A stretch of 64,000 nucleotides of DNA from Solen grandis (Eukaryota; Mollusca; Bivalvia; Adapedonta; Solenidae): the NCBI GenBank assembly GCA_021229015.1, contig CM037788.1, positions 48,476,033 through 48,540,032 of the forward strand, written 5' to 3'. The notes under the pieces were generated by a model. It did no database searches. It was not told the origin of the DNA and saw only the letters and a list, made by a program, of their open reading frames with translations. Below, in pieces: positions 12,974 through 25,369 of the stretch. Within the stretch, counting starts at the first letter, position 1. Each line of letters opens with the position of its first letter. The translations under genes were made by a program, and so were the position numbers.

Positions 12974-13785
12974 ATTTCCTTATTAGTGAGATGAAAATCA
13001 TAGGTGAAGGAGTCTTTTTTTTTTCTCTTTTTTTTTTGTCCACTGCGTGTGGTCTTAGTGGAGGACTAGCACGATGATTTTTTTTTGTTCTGGAACGTGT
13101 GATTAATGAATTTCTGCTTAATACTGATTGGTTCCAAAAATTCTCCCTCTTTATTACATGCCCGCTTCGCGGTCATACATTTTTATAGGCTATAATACAT
13201 TAATAGTGCCGCTGAGTACATTTATAATTTGAATTAGCAAAACATGAAAAAAGCAGTCGCCACCGCAACTAGCTCTGCCCATAAACTGCTTTGGTCACGT
13301 AGGAACCAAACTATTTCACATGTTTTCCTTACCAAGACCTCGCGATCATTTTATGTAAAAAAAATAATTTAATTTTGAACAAACAACATGCATTTCACTG
13401 AACAATTAGGTATGTCGAACTGTAAGCGTCGTTGGTGGGGATAAAATGATGGCGTCTTCAAAACGCTTACATTATATACAAATCATTATCTGTGAAGCGT
13501 TTCATTCTGTGAAGTCAAAATAAGCATAAATAAGAAGTAGGTTGTTAAAGCGACTTACTAAGCAGTCTTTAAATAAAACGGACTTTAATCGTCTTTGCAA
13601 TGGTTTTTTTCTGATTGATTTTAGCTGGATTTTAAGAAAAACAGTGTTTTTGTATACATTTCCCTTTTATTCCTCACTACACACGCAATATTTACTTCGT
13701 GTCCCTGCATACTAGTAAATATTACACGTATACTCGATATGATTGTGAATTTCATTCCCTTAACTGCAAATCAAATTCTACAGTA

Positions 13786-13825
<40 letters not shown>

Positions 13826-13982
13826 TTTCTAACACACGGCATACTTCTACACCAATGGGAAATGTTATAAAAAGTCACCTGATGAATCGTTTATACCGAT
13901 TGGTGCATACCCCTGAAGATCAAAACCCCTTACTTCTCAAATACGAGGTTCTGTCGTACGTCGAGTATTGAAAAGATAATAA
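12974..13982. other. Spacer with (GT)n microsatellite
   Basis: A (TG)n run lies at about 13786-13824. T-rich tracts occur at about 13016-13040. The remainder shows no gene or RNA signal. Confidence 0.5.
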
Positions 13983-15172
13983 ACAAGACCATGTTGGCCC
14001 TGCCAAAAATTTTTCCTTTTTCCAACCCAAACCCACTTTCGAACTTGTTCAAGATTTTATGGAAACATACATACTGACCAAGTTTCATAAAGACTGGGCC
14101 AAAAATGTGGCCTCTAGAGTGTTATCAAGGTTTTTCTAAGATTTGACCTCGTGACCTACTTTTTGACCCCACATGACCCAAATTCGAACTTGTCCAAGAT
14201 TTTATGGAGAGAAACATTCTGACCAAGTTTCATAAAGATTTGGCCAAAAATGTGGCCTCTAGAGTATTAACAAGGTTTTTCTATGATTTGACCTCGTGAC
14301 CTACTTTTTGACCCCACATGACCCAAATTCAAAGTTGTCCAAGATTTTATGGAGACGAACATTCTGACCAAGTTTCATAAAGACTGGGCAAAAAAAATCA
14401 AATGAAGATGCTAGAGTGCAAACAATGTGAAATCTGGCTTTTTAGAATTTTAAAAGGGGCATAACTCCTGACCTAATGGTATGATATCAGCCATAATCGA
14501 ACTTGGCCGAGATTTTATGGTTATAAACATTGTTATCAAATTTGAAGATAATTGCTAATGAAATGAAGATGCTAGAGTGCAAACAATGTGAAATCTGGCT
14601 TTTTTTAATTTTAAAAGGGGCATAACTCCTGACCTAATGGTATGATATCAGCCATAATCGAACTTGGTCGTGATTTATGGTTATAAACATTGATATAAAG
14701 TTTGAAGATAATTGCTAATGAAATGAAGATGCTAGAGTGCAAACAATGTGAAATCTGGCTTTTTTGAATTTTAAAAGGGGCATAACTCCTGACCTAATGG
14801 TACGATATCAGCCATAATCGAACTTGGCTGTGATTTTATGGTTATAAACATTGATATAAAGTTTGAAGATAATTGCTAATGAAATGAAGATGCTAGAGTG
14901 CAAACAATGTGAAATCTGGCTTTTTTGAATTTTAAAAGGGGCATAACTCCTGACCTAATGTTCCGATATCAGCCATAATCGAACTTGGCCGTGATTTTAT
15001 GATTATAAACATTGTTCTAAAGTTTGAAGATAATTGCTCATAAAATGAAGATGCTAGAGTGCAAACGAACAAATTGTGGACGACGGACGACGGACGGACG
15101 GACGGACGGACGACGGACATTCATCGATCCTAAAAGCTCATCCTGAGCACACGTGCTCAGGTGAGCTAAAAA
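13983..15172 (+). mobile_element. Hairpin-ended tandem-unit element, copy 2
   Basis: Begins with a degenerate ACAAGACCATGTTGGCCC and ends with a GACGGAC-rich stretch (about 15076-15118) and the hairpin AGCTCATCCTGAGCAC/GTGCTCAGGTGAGCT followed by AAAAA. Inside are two tandem families: about three units with GTGACCTACTTTTTGACCCC and about four ~158 bp units with AAAGGGGCATAACTCCTGAC. No open reading frame of note. Confidence 0.75.
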
Positions 15173-15184
15173 GCTTAGTTAATG

Positions 15185-15962
15185 AAACTTTGTATATAAA
15201 CTAGAAATGTCATTGTCATGGCGCATGCCGTTTTCTCACAGGGATTTTAAAATGAAGCGAATGAGGGTTACAGTTCTTGGGCACTGGACTTCCCTTCAAT
15301 GAGATCTATCCACGTATGATTTTTTATTTTGATACCTTTCATACTTTTTGAGTCATGGTCCGGAAAAAAAAAAAGACGAAAGTTGTTTTTTTGGTCCATA
15401 TAACGTTTCATCTTGATACCTTTTATACTTTTTTTTAAGTATGAAAATTTACAAAGGGGAATAACATCCTAAATTAGGAAAATTACATTCTTGGTCGATG
15501 CGTTCCCTCTCATTGAGATCTACCCACATATGAAGTTTCATATTGATACCTTTTATACTTTTTGAGTTACGGCCCTGACAAAAATGAAGTATAAAAATTT
15601 ACAAAGGGCAATAACTCCAAAATTATGCAACAGAGAGTTCTTTGTCACTGCACTCCCCTGCAATGAGATCTATCCATATATGAAGTTTCATCTTGATACC
15701 GTATATACGTTTTGAGTTACAGCCTAGACAAAAATTAAGAATGAAAATATGGAAAGGGCAATAACTCCAAAATTACGCAACGCAAGAGAGTTATGGTTCT
15801 TGGTCACTGCATTCCCCCTCAATGAGATTTATCCACATGAAATTTTATCTTGATACCGTTAATACTTTTTGAGTTATGCCGAGAGACGGCCGGACAGGCG
15901 GACAGACAAACAAGCTGAATCCAGTATACCCCATTACAACTTTGTTGTTTGGTGGGTATAAT
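15185..15962 (+). mobile_element. Second family of tandem-unit element
   Basis: Four ~150-158 bp units, recognised by ATCTATCCA at about 15307, 15520, 15671 and 15829, each with a TTTTGAGTTA block and a GGGCAATAACTCC block. It ends in GGACAGGCGGACAGAC and CTTTGTTGTTTGGTGGGTAT. Start and end are approximate; no hairpin terminus like that of copy 2 was seen. Confidence 0.55.
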
Positions 15963-16514
15963 AAATGGAGACGTTGAATTTAGGCATATGACTTTGATTT
16001 TTCCTGGATCAAAATTTTGGTTGCTGCGGTAACGGAGATTGTCAAAATACGGCTTTATCAGATAGATCCTTTGATAACTTAAAAAGTATACCAGCCAGGT
16101 TAATAAAAGTTAGAATGTGACTTTATGGCAATATGGAGTTTATGCCCTTCACTTGTAGGGGATTTGTGTGTTGCGAACAACACCATTGACTTATTATAAC
16201 TTAATAAGGCCGAGACAAAAACAGATCGCTTGCGTCAGGAATTTCCTTGGAGGGCGAATCTGCAGAATAGGGGTGGAGCAATAACAAGTATTGAGACTCC
16301 CTGCCAGACGGTCAAAACAGACAGCTACAGGGGCTGAAACGGGTTATCTCCTGCCCCTAACTTCCATCTTACCATATCAGTAGCTGTTCAAGAGTGAACT
16401 AGCCTTACCACTTCATCTGACTTTTTGCAGGAATTATGCTCTTTAAGAAATTTAGTAGTTTTGTAAATTAGTGAAATTCTTAATCTGATTGATAAAAAAG
16501 TTGATTATTTGACT

Positions 16515-16757
16515 ATTTGAGTTTACAGTCGCTTCGACAGTATTTCAGTCATATAGCGACGTCCAGCTAATTACAGGTGGAGGAAGACCCTGAATGCACG
16601 GAGGCATCCGGATAGTACCACCGACCTACCGCAAGCCAGCTGGAAGGCTTCCTCACATGAAAATCCGATTGACCCTGCCGGGATTCGAACCCACGCGGCG
16701 AGGGGTTGAGTGAGTGTTAAAGTCAGCGACTTTACCCTCTCGGCCACGGAGGCCCCA
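16515..16757 (-). mobile_element. tRNA-derived SINE
   Basis: Read on the minus strand it starts GGGGCCTCCGTGGCCGAGAG (A-box-like) and has GGGTTCGAATCCC (perfect B box) about 50 bases later, then a tRNA-unrelated body ending in GACTGAAATACTGTCGAAGC. The acceptor stem does not pair, so this is a SINE rather than a working tRNA. The same 3' motif (ACTGAAATACTGTC) occurs in the other SINEs here. Confidence 0.75.
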
Positions 16758-16845
16758 TCATGTTATTCCTCATTGAACAGTAATATGCAGTAATTGTTTT
16801 TTTTAAGAACCCTAGTTATTGTATATCGAATATTAATTGATCATC

Positions 16846-16851
16846 TTTATT
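16846..16851 (-). terminator. Candidate poly(A) signal of the secreted-protein gene
   Basis: AATAAA on the minus strand about 360 bases beyond the stop at 17214. It is a plausible 3' end, but no other evidence picks it out. Confidence 0.3.
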
Positions 16852-17213
16852 TTTTCTATTATTTTTCACTAACAACAATTATAATACAGGCAATCATTTA
16901 TGATCAGCGATGTTGGAAATAAGACTGTAAATGAAGCGGAAAAGAGATAATAAGTCGTTAATCATAAAAACGTTAATCAAAGCGCCGACGATAATGCCGA
17001 ATAATACTCTGATAGTCAACAGACAGATGCACGTTTGATGTTGTGCCGTATGACATGGGGTCACTTGCTTTTTCGTCAAAAGGTGTCTTCACAAGTAATG
17101 AAAACCAGAAAAAACGACCCCAGACCTACGTCCTGTGAAAAGTTTGAGGTGAATGATATGGTCTACCCCCGATGTCCTTAAGCAAATTATGTAGTCTTCT
17201 ATAAAACAAGTGT

Positions 17214-17422
17214 TCATTTTTTTGTTTCAAACGCGAACGCTTGATGCTGTTGTGTACGTGGAGGCTGAAGATACTGTGGTGGCAATTGTTGTCGCTGGGG
17301 CACGGGCTGCACCATCTGAGGGTACGGTTGTTGCTGGGGTTGTGGCATGGGTTGCACCATCTGTCTTGGATACGCCGTGTGACTAACAGAAATCTGCATC
17401 ATGTCGGCGTGTCCAACTCGCT
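17214..17422 (-). CDS. Secreted-protein gene exon 5 (P/Q-rich tail)
   Basis: Acceptor TCGTTGCAG. Encodes a short linker (RVGHADMMQISVSHTAYP) and then a low-complexity tail with MVQPMPQPQQQPYPQ and MVQPVPQRQQLPPQ, a tandem duplication, ending FAFETKK and TGA. P/Q-rich tails are common in extracellular matrix proteins, but no specific function follows. Confidence 0.75.
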
Positions 17423-20400
17423 CTGCAACGAGAAAAGAATGGAGGTCACGGATAAAAGTCTAATTAACAATGAAGTCATTTAAACAATATAAATAGGTGT
17501 TGGATATAATAAATATGCGTGTCATGCAGACCCCTGTAAATACTTACCCTTTTACCTATATATAGACTCGAAATGGCCACTGGCAAGCAGAGCAGACCCA
17601 ATCTACACGATCCAGTCTGCTCATCAAAGAAAAGTTCATGGTTTCATATACCATTTAAAAGTTACAGTAAATACACATTCATCAAATTAAGTCATAAATT
17701 TGTATAGGAATATTCATGAGGACAAAGTTAACGGTCTCTGGCCTTGGGCTTGATCTAATCAGAGACTCAGGCCCGTTCCCCTGCGCTGTGTGCATAAAAA
17801 GTAAAGCGGCATCAAAGGCAGACTTGTCTTTAATCCCGACTATGTGTATCCAAGATGTCACGGGGAATTGACCAATTGACGGTCCAATTGATGGGAGACC
17901 AGTTACACAGGTGGATGTGGATGGAACTTGGCTCAAAGGTGAAGCAAGTTTTTGCTATCTTGGTGATATGTTGTGTGCCAGTGGAGGTGCCAGTTGGCCA
18001 TCATTACCAAATGCTGTACTGCATGTGGGAATTCGAGAAACTACTGCCAATTCTGACGTCTTAACATGTATCACTAAAGGTGTTCTCCACCTGTGTCCGC
18101 TCTGCTTTACTGCGTGGAAGTGAAGTCATGCCAAGCTGGGGATTTAGGAAGTACCAACAGTTTTGTGCAACAGGTGTCTTAAGATGGTACGGGCACGTTG
18201 AACGCGCCACAGCATGCATCAATACAGCCAAGAGCATTGTGATTCCTGGCTGCAGAGGGCGTGGTAGGCCCAGGAAATGTCTGAATGTCTGGTCTGAATG
18301 TTTAAAAAACGAATTGAAAATGAGCAATTTTGCCAACACTGATCTTTTGGACAGAGATGCGTAGAAAGAGGGTGTTAGACACTAAAGCTACCTGCTGCCT
18401 TCCCAAGAATCTGGGACGTCCGCATCAGATAAAAAATAAAATCAGAATCAAGTCAAGTCAAAAGGTTTAAAAGTTCCAGTTGCCGAGAGATTAGAACAAG
18501 GAGGTCATGGGTTTCCAGTGACTCGTTGGCCATGTGCCAGGATATTGTTGCTGGGTGGTGTATCGCCAAAAAAATTACTGAAATACTGCACTGCCGATGA
18601 GACATATCTCCAAGCAATGAATCAACCAAATATGTTAAGAAAATAGGAGAAAAAGCACCTACGTTTATCGGACCATTTCGCTTTCCTGTTCCCTTTGGCA
18701 TACATGATGGTAGGGAACTTGTTGACGTTCTCATAGCCACACACACAGCGGTCCCGGCCTGGCTTAGGTTTGTCCAGCACCTGGAACCAGCCCTCGTCAT
18801 TCCGACAGTCCCCGACATGGCGGCTGCTCACTGTCCAATGGCGGGCGTCATTGTCCCTGTCGAGAAGCAAGGTTTTGTCAAATACTCACTTAAATACTTT
18901 GTCCTACTTAATCGTCCAAAAAAAAAATGCTTGTACATGTATTTAGTTCAAATTTGAAGAAAAAAATATATATAGTATGGTGCCTACGTGACTAAAGGTC
19001 GTTTACATGTTTTGTTCGCTTTAAACATATAAATGTACCCGGCAACACTGACTCTGAACCATACTTTAAAACAACACGTGTACTGTCAATGGTACTATAA
19101 TGCGAGGTCAAAGGCAAAATTGTATGGTGCACGTGAAATACTGTAAAATATTTTCGTTTGTATTTTAAATTTTCCACGAAATTTATAATATAAACGATAA
19201 ATAAAACATAAAGGTCCAGGCTTGCATCGTGTTTTCTCCTTGATATAGGGAAAGTCCGCGATATCACCGTCAGATATTATGTACCCATATCGCTAACCTC
19301 ACATCCTGTCTTATAATTAATTAATTAATTAAAGATACATGCCCTACAACTAGCGTTTTATATATTATAGTAAACGTCTTAAATGAGTTACAATTCACAT
19401 AACTAAAATTCTTTTGAAGAACATATACATAGCAAGAAAATGTTATAGTAAAAGCATAAAACCACAACGAAGTTAACGATATAACAAATAATCGAATAAC
19501 AACTATTCCAAACATTTCCTGGTCAATACGGTAAATTTAGAGCATCGCGTGGAATAACAGTAAAGGACTAAAACGTGGCACGTTCAAACATAAGCAAAAT
19601 TGTATTTATCTTATTTTCTGTAGAAGGGTGGCTTGGTGTGATCCTATTCAATCCAATATAAAGGAAATGTGGTTAATAAAAGCGCTCAATGCGCTGAGAG
19701 ACGGCAGCCGGATTAACAAGAAAAAAGCTGTGATTCTTAATTATTGATACAACAGAGGCAAAAGCCACATGACGCAAAAACTCCACACACTCTCCTGCAA
19801 CTATAGTCGGTAGTAAGACAATCGAATTTGCACTCTGTTTGTTACAAAACAATCCGGAATTAGGGTCATGAACCTGACTGTATGAACTTCAGAAGTAGGT
19901 CATTCCCTAGGACCCGATTTATATACACTATCTACTGTTACTTATGTGTATAGAACTTGACAAGGTACTTGATGTTTTTGATACTTGAATGTTTGTTTCT
20001 ATTTCAAAGTTAAGAAATGCTCTGAGAGAAACCTCACTCGCTTTCATGCAAAATTACGTGTGAACTACTTAAGGTTAATTACAAACATTCGAAGCGCTAC
20101 TTTTTTTCGGCGTAGCTGTATAATTTCGATTTCAACTCGCATCTTAAACCAATCAAATGTACGCTAACAGCGGTAAATAATTCTAAGCTGAATAAAAGGA
20201 CTCCTGTTATTGGTTAACGCATCGTTATGGACTATAAAATCACTGTAAATAAGGGGTGCAGCTTGTATATATCATTCAGCTTGGTGTTATTACTTTTCTT
20301 TTTGATGTAAACATGAAAGTGATTTCAGTAAGTTAAATACAAGCCTTTTCCATCAATTGAGACATGCTACTTTGTGAAAATGATTTAAAACAACAAAAAA

Positions 20401-23400
20401 GAATCTACCGTGTTATGACATGAAACCCCTTAATTACTATGTATATTGAATTCTTCCAGCCTGCCGAGATGCTCTCATTGAAAATTAATTCGCCGAAACC
20501 AAAACAACTAATAACGCTTTTATATCATAATTGTCATATGCAATAATGATATAAACAAATATCAAACAAGCCTATTTAAAGATATAATTTTTTGTATTAC
20601 CGTCTATAAATAAGTATATTTCATAGAAAAAATACTGAACTATTTCTAGAGCGTACTAAATTTGTTGTGCGTCGGTCTTTCGCGCGCTTTTCCTCGGAAT
20701 GTTCTAGAAGACTGGAAATCTCGTTTTTCTTTCATCACTACGCCGAATATACTTCTTTTTAAAGATATTTCTTGTTACTTTTTACAGGAGTAGATCCTTA
20801 AGTATTAAAATGGGTTGCGTTCTGATTATATAGTGTCCGAATATATTGTTCACGCTTAAAATGGATTTTTAACAAGCCAAATAAACTTTACAAACAAAGC
20901 ACATGATAGCGTTCGTTATGAAGAAAGGTCTGCGTAACTATTCCATTTGTATTCGTAAGTGTCATAATCGCATTGCGTGATCGCACTAAGCGCGAAGGTT
21001 ACAGTTAAACTTGCATGGAACATATGCAAATAGCAAGTCACGATGCCTGGTAAGCGTTTCTAGCTACTAAAGACGGCAGCAAGCTGCCGCCTAAAAACCA
21101 CTAAACAATTGGTGGCATTCACATATCTAATCTGACGCTATTCCATTTCGAAATACATCATATCTTTTTAAGGAGCTAGATAATTGAACTGGTATTCTTA
21201 AACTAGTGAGCAAATATGCAATTTACAATTAGTATTTATGTACATTGAAATGGTGTTGTCTTAATATTGCATTTGAAATGTTAAAAAGTGTAAATATAAA
21301 TTTATCAATCGATATGTCTTTCTTTGATGATGATTGCAGTATACAAAATATTTTATAGATCAGTATTCGTCTTTATTGACCATAATTTTCTAATCTGAGA
21401 ATATGTCCAAATTATGCGGTTAAATCTCTTTTTTTTTTTTTTTTAATTTCCTGTAGATTTGACGGTGTGCTTTAAATATTTTGGTAATTCAAATACACTT
21501 GGTTTTGAAGTGATTTAAACATACAAGTAGGATGATCTAATTGAACATTCTGAACTTTGAGATTACGCCGAGCGATTTTTTTACAATGAGGACAATAAAA
21601 TTAATGATAATCAGATGCCATTGGTGTGGCATCATAAAATGTTTAACCTCAGAATATGTTTAAACCACCTCCGACTCCTGACAAGTTTGATGTATTATTT
21701 CGACGTCATCTGATTTTTATATAATGTATTAGTATAGCAAGAGACAATGTGATTGAGCTGCATGTATTTGTAGGATTGTCTTACCCATCGAAGCTGAAGT
21801 CATCCCCATTAAAAGGAATCCCGCTAGATTTGTCTGGGATGTCTGCGTAAGTTGTGCGACGGAGGTTTCTTGGGTTAAAAAATCCAGTCATATTTTGCAG
21901 GTACCCTTCAAATTCGAACTCGGCAACCTCGTCCCCATCGTCATATATTTCCACCTTGACCTAAAGTAATAGTAATAATAACGATGATGAGGAAATTTTA
22001 CTATTTAGAGAGGAACATATTTGGCAAAGCCATTCTGGCATATGGTCCTCTTAACAAATAAATGATATAATTTGTGATTATTCGAAGTGAGCTAACTGAC
22101 TTCCAAAAATCTGCTATATAATGATGAAAATGAATCAAAATATACAAAACATATGAGTGTATATTAGCGAAATGGTATCATTGCTTTATTTCATTTTTTA
22201 AATCATTTTTAAGCATTTTAAACTTAAAATCAATAAGGAAATGATGAATAATAAAACTTTGTACTGCCTGAGAGAGAGAAAAAGATCGCGTGCGTATGCA
22301 CATGCATCCACAGTTGTGATATAATGAAAATAATGATATAAATGGCGTCTTAATAACAGTGTTTTCGACCATTAATTTGTTTTTAAAAAAGTTCATTGTG
22401 TGTAAAGGGGTGCCATAATCCTGTGTAAATATTCGTTAATTTCTAATCCGCACGTTACAAGTTCGATCCCTTTGCAAGATCTTCTCAGGTACAAAGAAGT
22501 TGAACAATACAGAAACCATCGAAAGGGATTACGTGATCTCCAAATACCTACTACTTGCCGTGAATCGTTTGCTAGAAAAATGAACTAGAAAGCTATATAT
22601 CAAATACTGGACCCTAACCTTTTGGATGTTGGCGTTGTGCCACTGGTCTAGCTGCCAGCTCCGGAACTGCGAGTCGTCCTTGTCGCCGTCCCGGGCACTC
22701 CGCTCCTGGCTGACGAAGTCGTCGTGGGAGTCCCAGTCATCACCAGCGTACACCCTGTACACAGACTCCCACTCATCCTCGTTGGAGTACCCCCGGAAGT
22801 CCCCTGTAGAGCATGCGCACAGTCAGTCAGTAGGCAAACGTTTAAATTGGGATTAAATGGGTCGTAGATATTTGAAGTATAATTTAAGTTTTCGTTTCAA
22901 GTTTGCTAGTCTACTTGAGCTTTATGTATTCGGTCAATTTGGGACTTTGATCTACATGAGACGGATAAAATTATGATGGTTCAATCTCACTTAAAACCAT
23001 ATCCTAACTGACGCTCACTAGATAGGTCGTAGATTAGGGTATCGAAGCGAAGACAAAGAGCTGGTTTTAATGAGATTGTGCTTAGTTGAAACATATTTTA
23101 TGAATCACAGAAATGGGGTGAACCACGCCGTAGACAAGTGGCGTGATATACCAAGTCACATTATTTTGACACTGGGTCAACCAGTTCTGGAATTATCTCA
23201 TATGCAAGCTGCCATGCAAGTGACGCCATCAAACCGGCCGCTTTACTTTAAAAATATTACACACTGAACAGGTGTATAAACAGCTGACAGTTGTACAGGT
23301 AGACAACATGACATATTTGTCAGAACAGGCTCGTATACTTACTTCTGACCACGTTTTTTAATTGTATGTGACGTAGTCACTCACCACTATAGTACATGTA

Positions 23401-25298
23401 CCTACTTTCTGAACATTCGATTCTCTACTTTGAAAACCGAAGAACCTCTCAGTTTTGTAAAACTGGTCGAATTATTAAACATAACTCAACAACACAGGTA
23501 TGCTAAGATTGGGCAAAAAAAATATCCTGTGTCAATTTTTTGTTTGTTGTTGTTGTTTACGGGCCAAATAATTGTCTGTGGCATAAAAGCACAAAAAATC
23601 TCTATCACTTTACCATGGAGGAATATAGTATATTTTTGAGATGCGAAGGTGACTTATAAGTAATGATATTGCATGATCTCCAAATTATGCAGGTTTCGGT
23701 CATTTTATAGTGATACAATAACTCATGTAGAAAGCTTGAAGTCCGATACAAAATCCGTGTAACATACTTATATCGATCTCAGATACATCCAGTGGTTATT
23801 TGTTACACCGAAACCTGTATACACCTTCTTTCCGAAATTACTAACGAACAAAAAAATACTGAATAAAATTCAAGTGCTGTTAGCGCTGAAAGAACAGGAT
23901 CGTTGCATTTTTAATTTTTATTATTATTATTTTTTTTTTTTATTTTTATTTTTTTTTTTTTTATCAAAGTAAATCTGATAAACTGGGATCAAATTTTCAG
24001 GTGATTCCAATAAATCCAATGTTATAAACCCACTTTAGCCTTGCTTTAAGCAAGTAGTTACGAGAAAAGATGAACACATCATTTGTTTCACTGGACTGCT
24101 TACAAATAGCCACTCTTACTCTCAGACTCTATTTCTCTTGTCTACAGTTTATAAGATTTATATCAATATTCATATCTAATTCAAAAGGAAGCAAATCTGA
24201 AACAACAACTTTTCGTTATTTTATTTAATATTGGTATCGGGCAAAAATTCAAATTACCCAGCAGATCTGCAGCTCAGCAAACCCTCTTTCACTTGAGACA
24301 CACACAACTTCAGTACCTTCAGCGCTTTGATTTAGTGAGTTCATGTTACATTTAACATATATTATGAGTGGATGTTCTTTGAAATTCGGTCTTTGACCAA
24401 AGTGCCTCGCATCATCATATAAACTTTCTTGTTCTTTTTCGGGTTATAATACTGAATTCGGTTTGATTTATTGAGTCATAAATTAAAACTTCTCCTCTAA
24501 AAGAAATGTGCTTGTTCGGTTCTTGAGCATATATCACAATTACTCTCACATTAAGGAAAATAGTCGAATATAGAGAGGATTATCCGATCTCATTTGGAAA
24601 AAAAAGAGAGAAAAAACGTTATCATATTCGTATCTAATTATAAAGGGTAGAACATATGATTGATTATTATGCATATTCAAATAAACTAAGTAATAATAAA
24701 ACACACACACACACAACTCCTTTTCCACTCGTGAAAGATCAAAATTTGGTATGACTTGAAAACTGTATTTAACAGATCTTAAGTTCCAAATGTAAGATGT
24801 TCCTGAACACATTGCAACAATTTATTTGTTATATGGGCCAAAATAAATAGACGTTACTGTTTAAAATGTAAATATTAAATTAGTGGCCCTTACTGTATAA
24901 AAATGTTTTAACATTTCAAAAGATAAAAAAAAGATGGTGCTCGTTTAACTTAACTAAGTTCGCAGGTATTTGCAAATATCCGGTAGATCCGAAAACCAGC
25001 GTTTAATACTGTAAATTATATATTTTTCGTGTAAACGTGACTAGAATTATTCAATAAAGCTACCCTCACAAAATTACCATATATATACGCTGGAGCTCAC
25101 GCCCATAGAATATCTAAATATAGTAGCCTCTGACATTAAACATTGAACAACATTAAAAATAAACCTGATTTTACATGATTTGAAAGACACCTTCACAACG
25201 TGGTTTTACTGACCTGATTCCGACTGCTGACCCATAATGATACCCGCCGTGGCGTACCCGGCGGCACACAGCACTGATATACAACTAAGTATCTTCAT
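17214..25298 (-). CDS. Secreted protein of unknown family, complete five-exon gene
   Basis: Coding exons on the minus strand are 25214-25298, 22619-22803, 21785-21960, 18663-18856 and 17214-17422. Their lengths (85, 185, 176, 194, 209) sum to 849, exactly 283 codons with stop, and all junctions are GT-AG. The 282-residue product starts with a signal peptide (MKILSCISVLCAAGYATA). Then come an acidic D/E-rich region (residues ~30-90, e.g. AGDDWDSHDDF), a segment rich in aromatic and acidic residues (~91-148) and a three-cysteine stretch (VGDCRNDEGWF...RCVCGYEN). The C-terminal ~50 residues are rich in P and Q, with a near repeat of MVQPxPQ. I do not recognise the family. The FxFDGDND...GDC...EGWF spacing faintly recalls the calcium-site region of fibrinogen-like domains, but this is weak. 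Secretion is inferred from the signal peptide only. Confidence 0.8.
17850..18445 (+). mobile_element. LINE 3'-end remnant inside intron 4
   Basis: On the plus strand, antisense to the host gene. Fragments in different frames match the C-terminal part of non-LTR retrotransposon polyproteins: FCYLGDMLCASGGA near 17952, then LRWYGHVERA and GRGRPRKC with WSECLKNELK near 18180-18330. Frameshifts and a missing 5' part make it a dead, 5'-truncated copy. The family is probably one of the LINEs carrying the 'LRWFGHVxRM' tail; it is not assigned further. Confidence 0.8.
18663..18856 (-). CDS. Secreted-protein gene exon 4
   Basis: Acceptor TCTCGACAG, donor GTAGGT. Encodes DNDARHWTVSSRHVGDCRND, EGWFQVLDKP and RCVCGYENVNKFPTIMYAKG. 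It holds the cysteine cluster and is probably the structured core. Ends in phase 1; the alternative donor four bases downstream breaks the frame into exon 5. Confidence 0.8.
20106..20747 (+). mobile_element. Inserted element with TTCGGCGTAG inverted ends
   Basis: TTCGGCGTAG at 20106-20115 and its complement CTACGCCGAA at 20738-20747 bracket the segment that is missing from copy C. Most of its interior (20187-20662) recurs at 27676-28228. Target duplication is not clear. No coding capacity, so a non-autonomous DNA element is the best reading. Confidence 0.55.
20697..20709 (+). promoter_or_regulatory. Perfect heat-shock-element-like triple inverted pentamer
   Basis: GAATGTTCTAGAA fits GAAnnTTCnnGAA, the HSF1 trimer site, and lies in the right terminal part of the inserted element. 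A 13-base match can occur by chance, so function is only a possibility. Confidence 0.3.
21785..21960 (-). CDS. Secreted-protein gene exon 3
   Basis: Acceptor TACTTTAG, donor GTAAGA. Encodes VKVEIYDDGDEVAEFEFEGY, an NMT glycosylation sequon and FFNPRNLRRTTYADIPD. Ends in phase 2. Confidence 0.8.
22619..22803 (-). CDS. Secreted-protein gene exon 2
   Basis: Acceptor CTCTACAG, donor GTTAGG. Encodes GDFRGYSNEDEWESVYRVY and a strongly acidic run, then FRSWQLDQWHNANIQK. It is GC-rich (codons ending in C/G) compared with surrounding sequence, as expected of a real exon. Ends in phase 0. Confidence 0.8.
23130..23235 (-). mobile_element. SINE core fragment
   Basis: CACATTATTTTGACACTGGG, CAACCAGTTCTGGAATTATC and GCCATGCAAG align with the body of the SINEs at 26415, 29490 and 44525. 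Both ends are lost. Confidence 0.55.
25214..25298 (-). CDS. Secreted-protein gene exon 1 (signal peptide)
   Basis: ATG at 25298-25296; donor GTCAGT. Encodes MKILSCISVLCAAGYATA followed by GIIMGQQSES, a short h-region and small residues suited to signal peptidase cleavage near ATA/G. Ends in phase 1. Confidence 0.75.
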
Positions 25299-25369
25299 AT
25301 TGTGTCTACAAGTCTCAGACTTCTAGACGATCGCCTGAATCATTGTTTAAGTAATATCTAGACCGAGAG

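Larger units (their letters stand above)
19640..21090 (+). repeat. Dispersed duplication, copy A (in intron 3 of secreted-protein gene)
   Basis: Its left part (about 19680-20105) resembles 30010-30425, sharing AATGCGCTGAGAGACGGC, GGTCATGAACCT and TTTCAAAGTTAAGAAATGCT. Its right part (about 20775-21090) resembles 30430-30750 (AGTTAAACTTGC, ATATGCAAAT). The ~640 bp between these is absent from copy C and partly repeated at 27676-28228. Confidence 0.75.

Noticed and set aside
16676..16757. Intact tRNA gene (minus strand)
   Set aside because: A and B boxes are good, but acceptor stem ends do not pair and the sequence continues into the SINE body.
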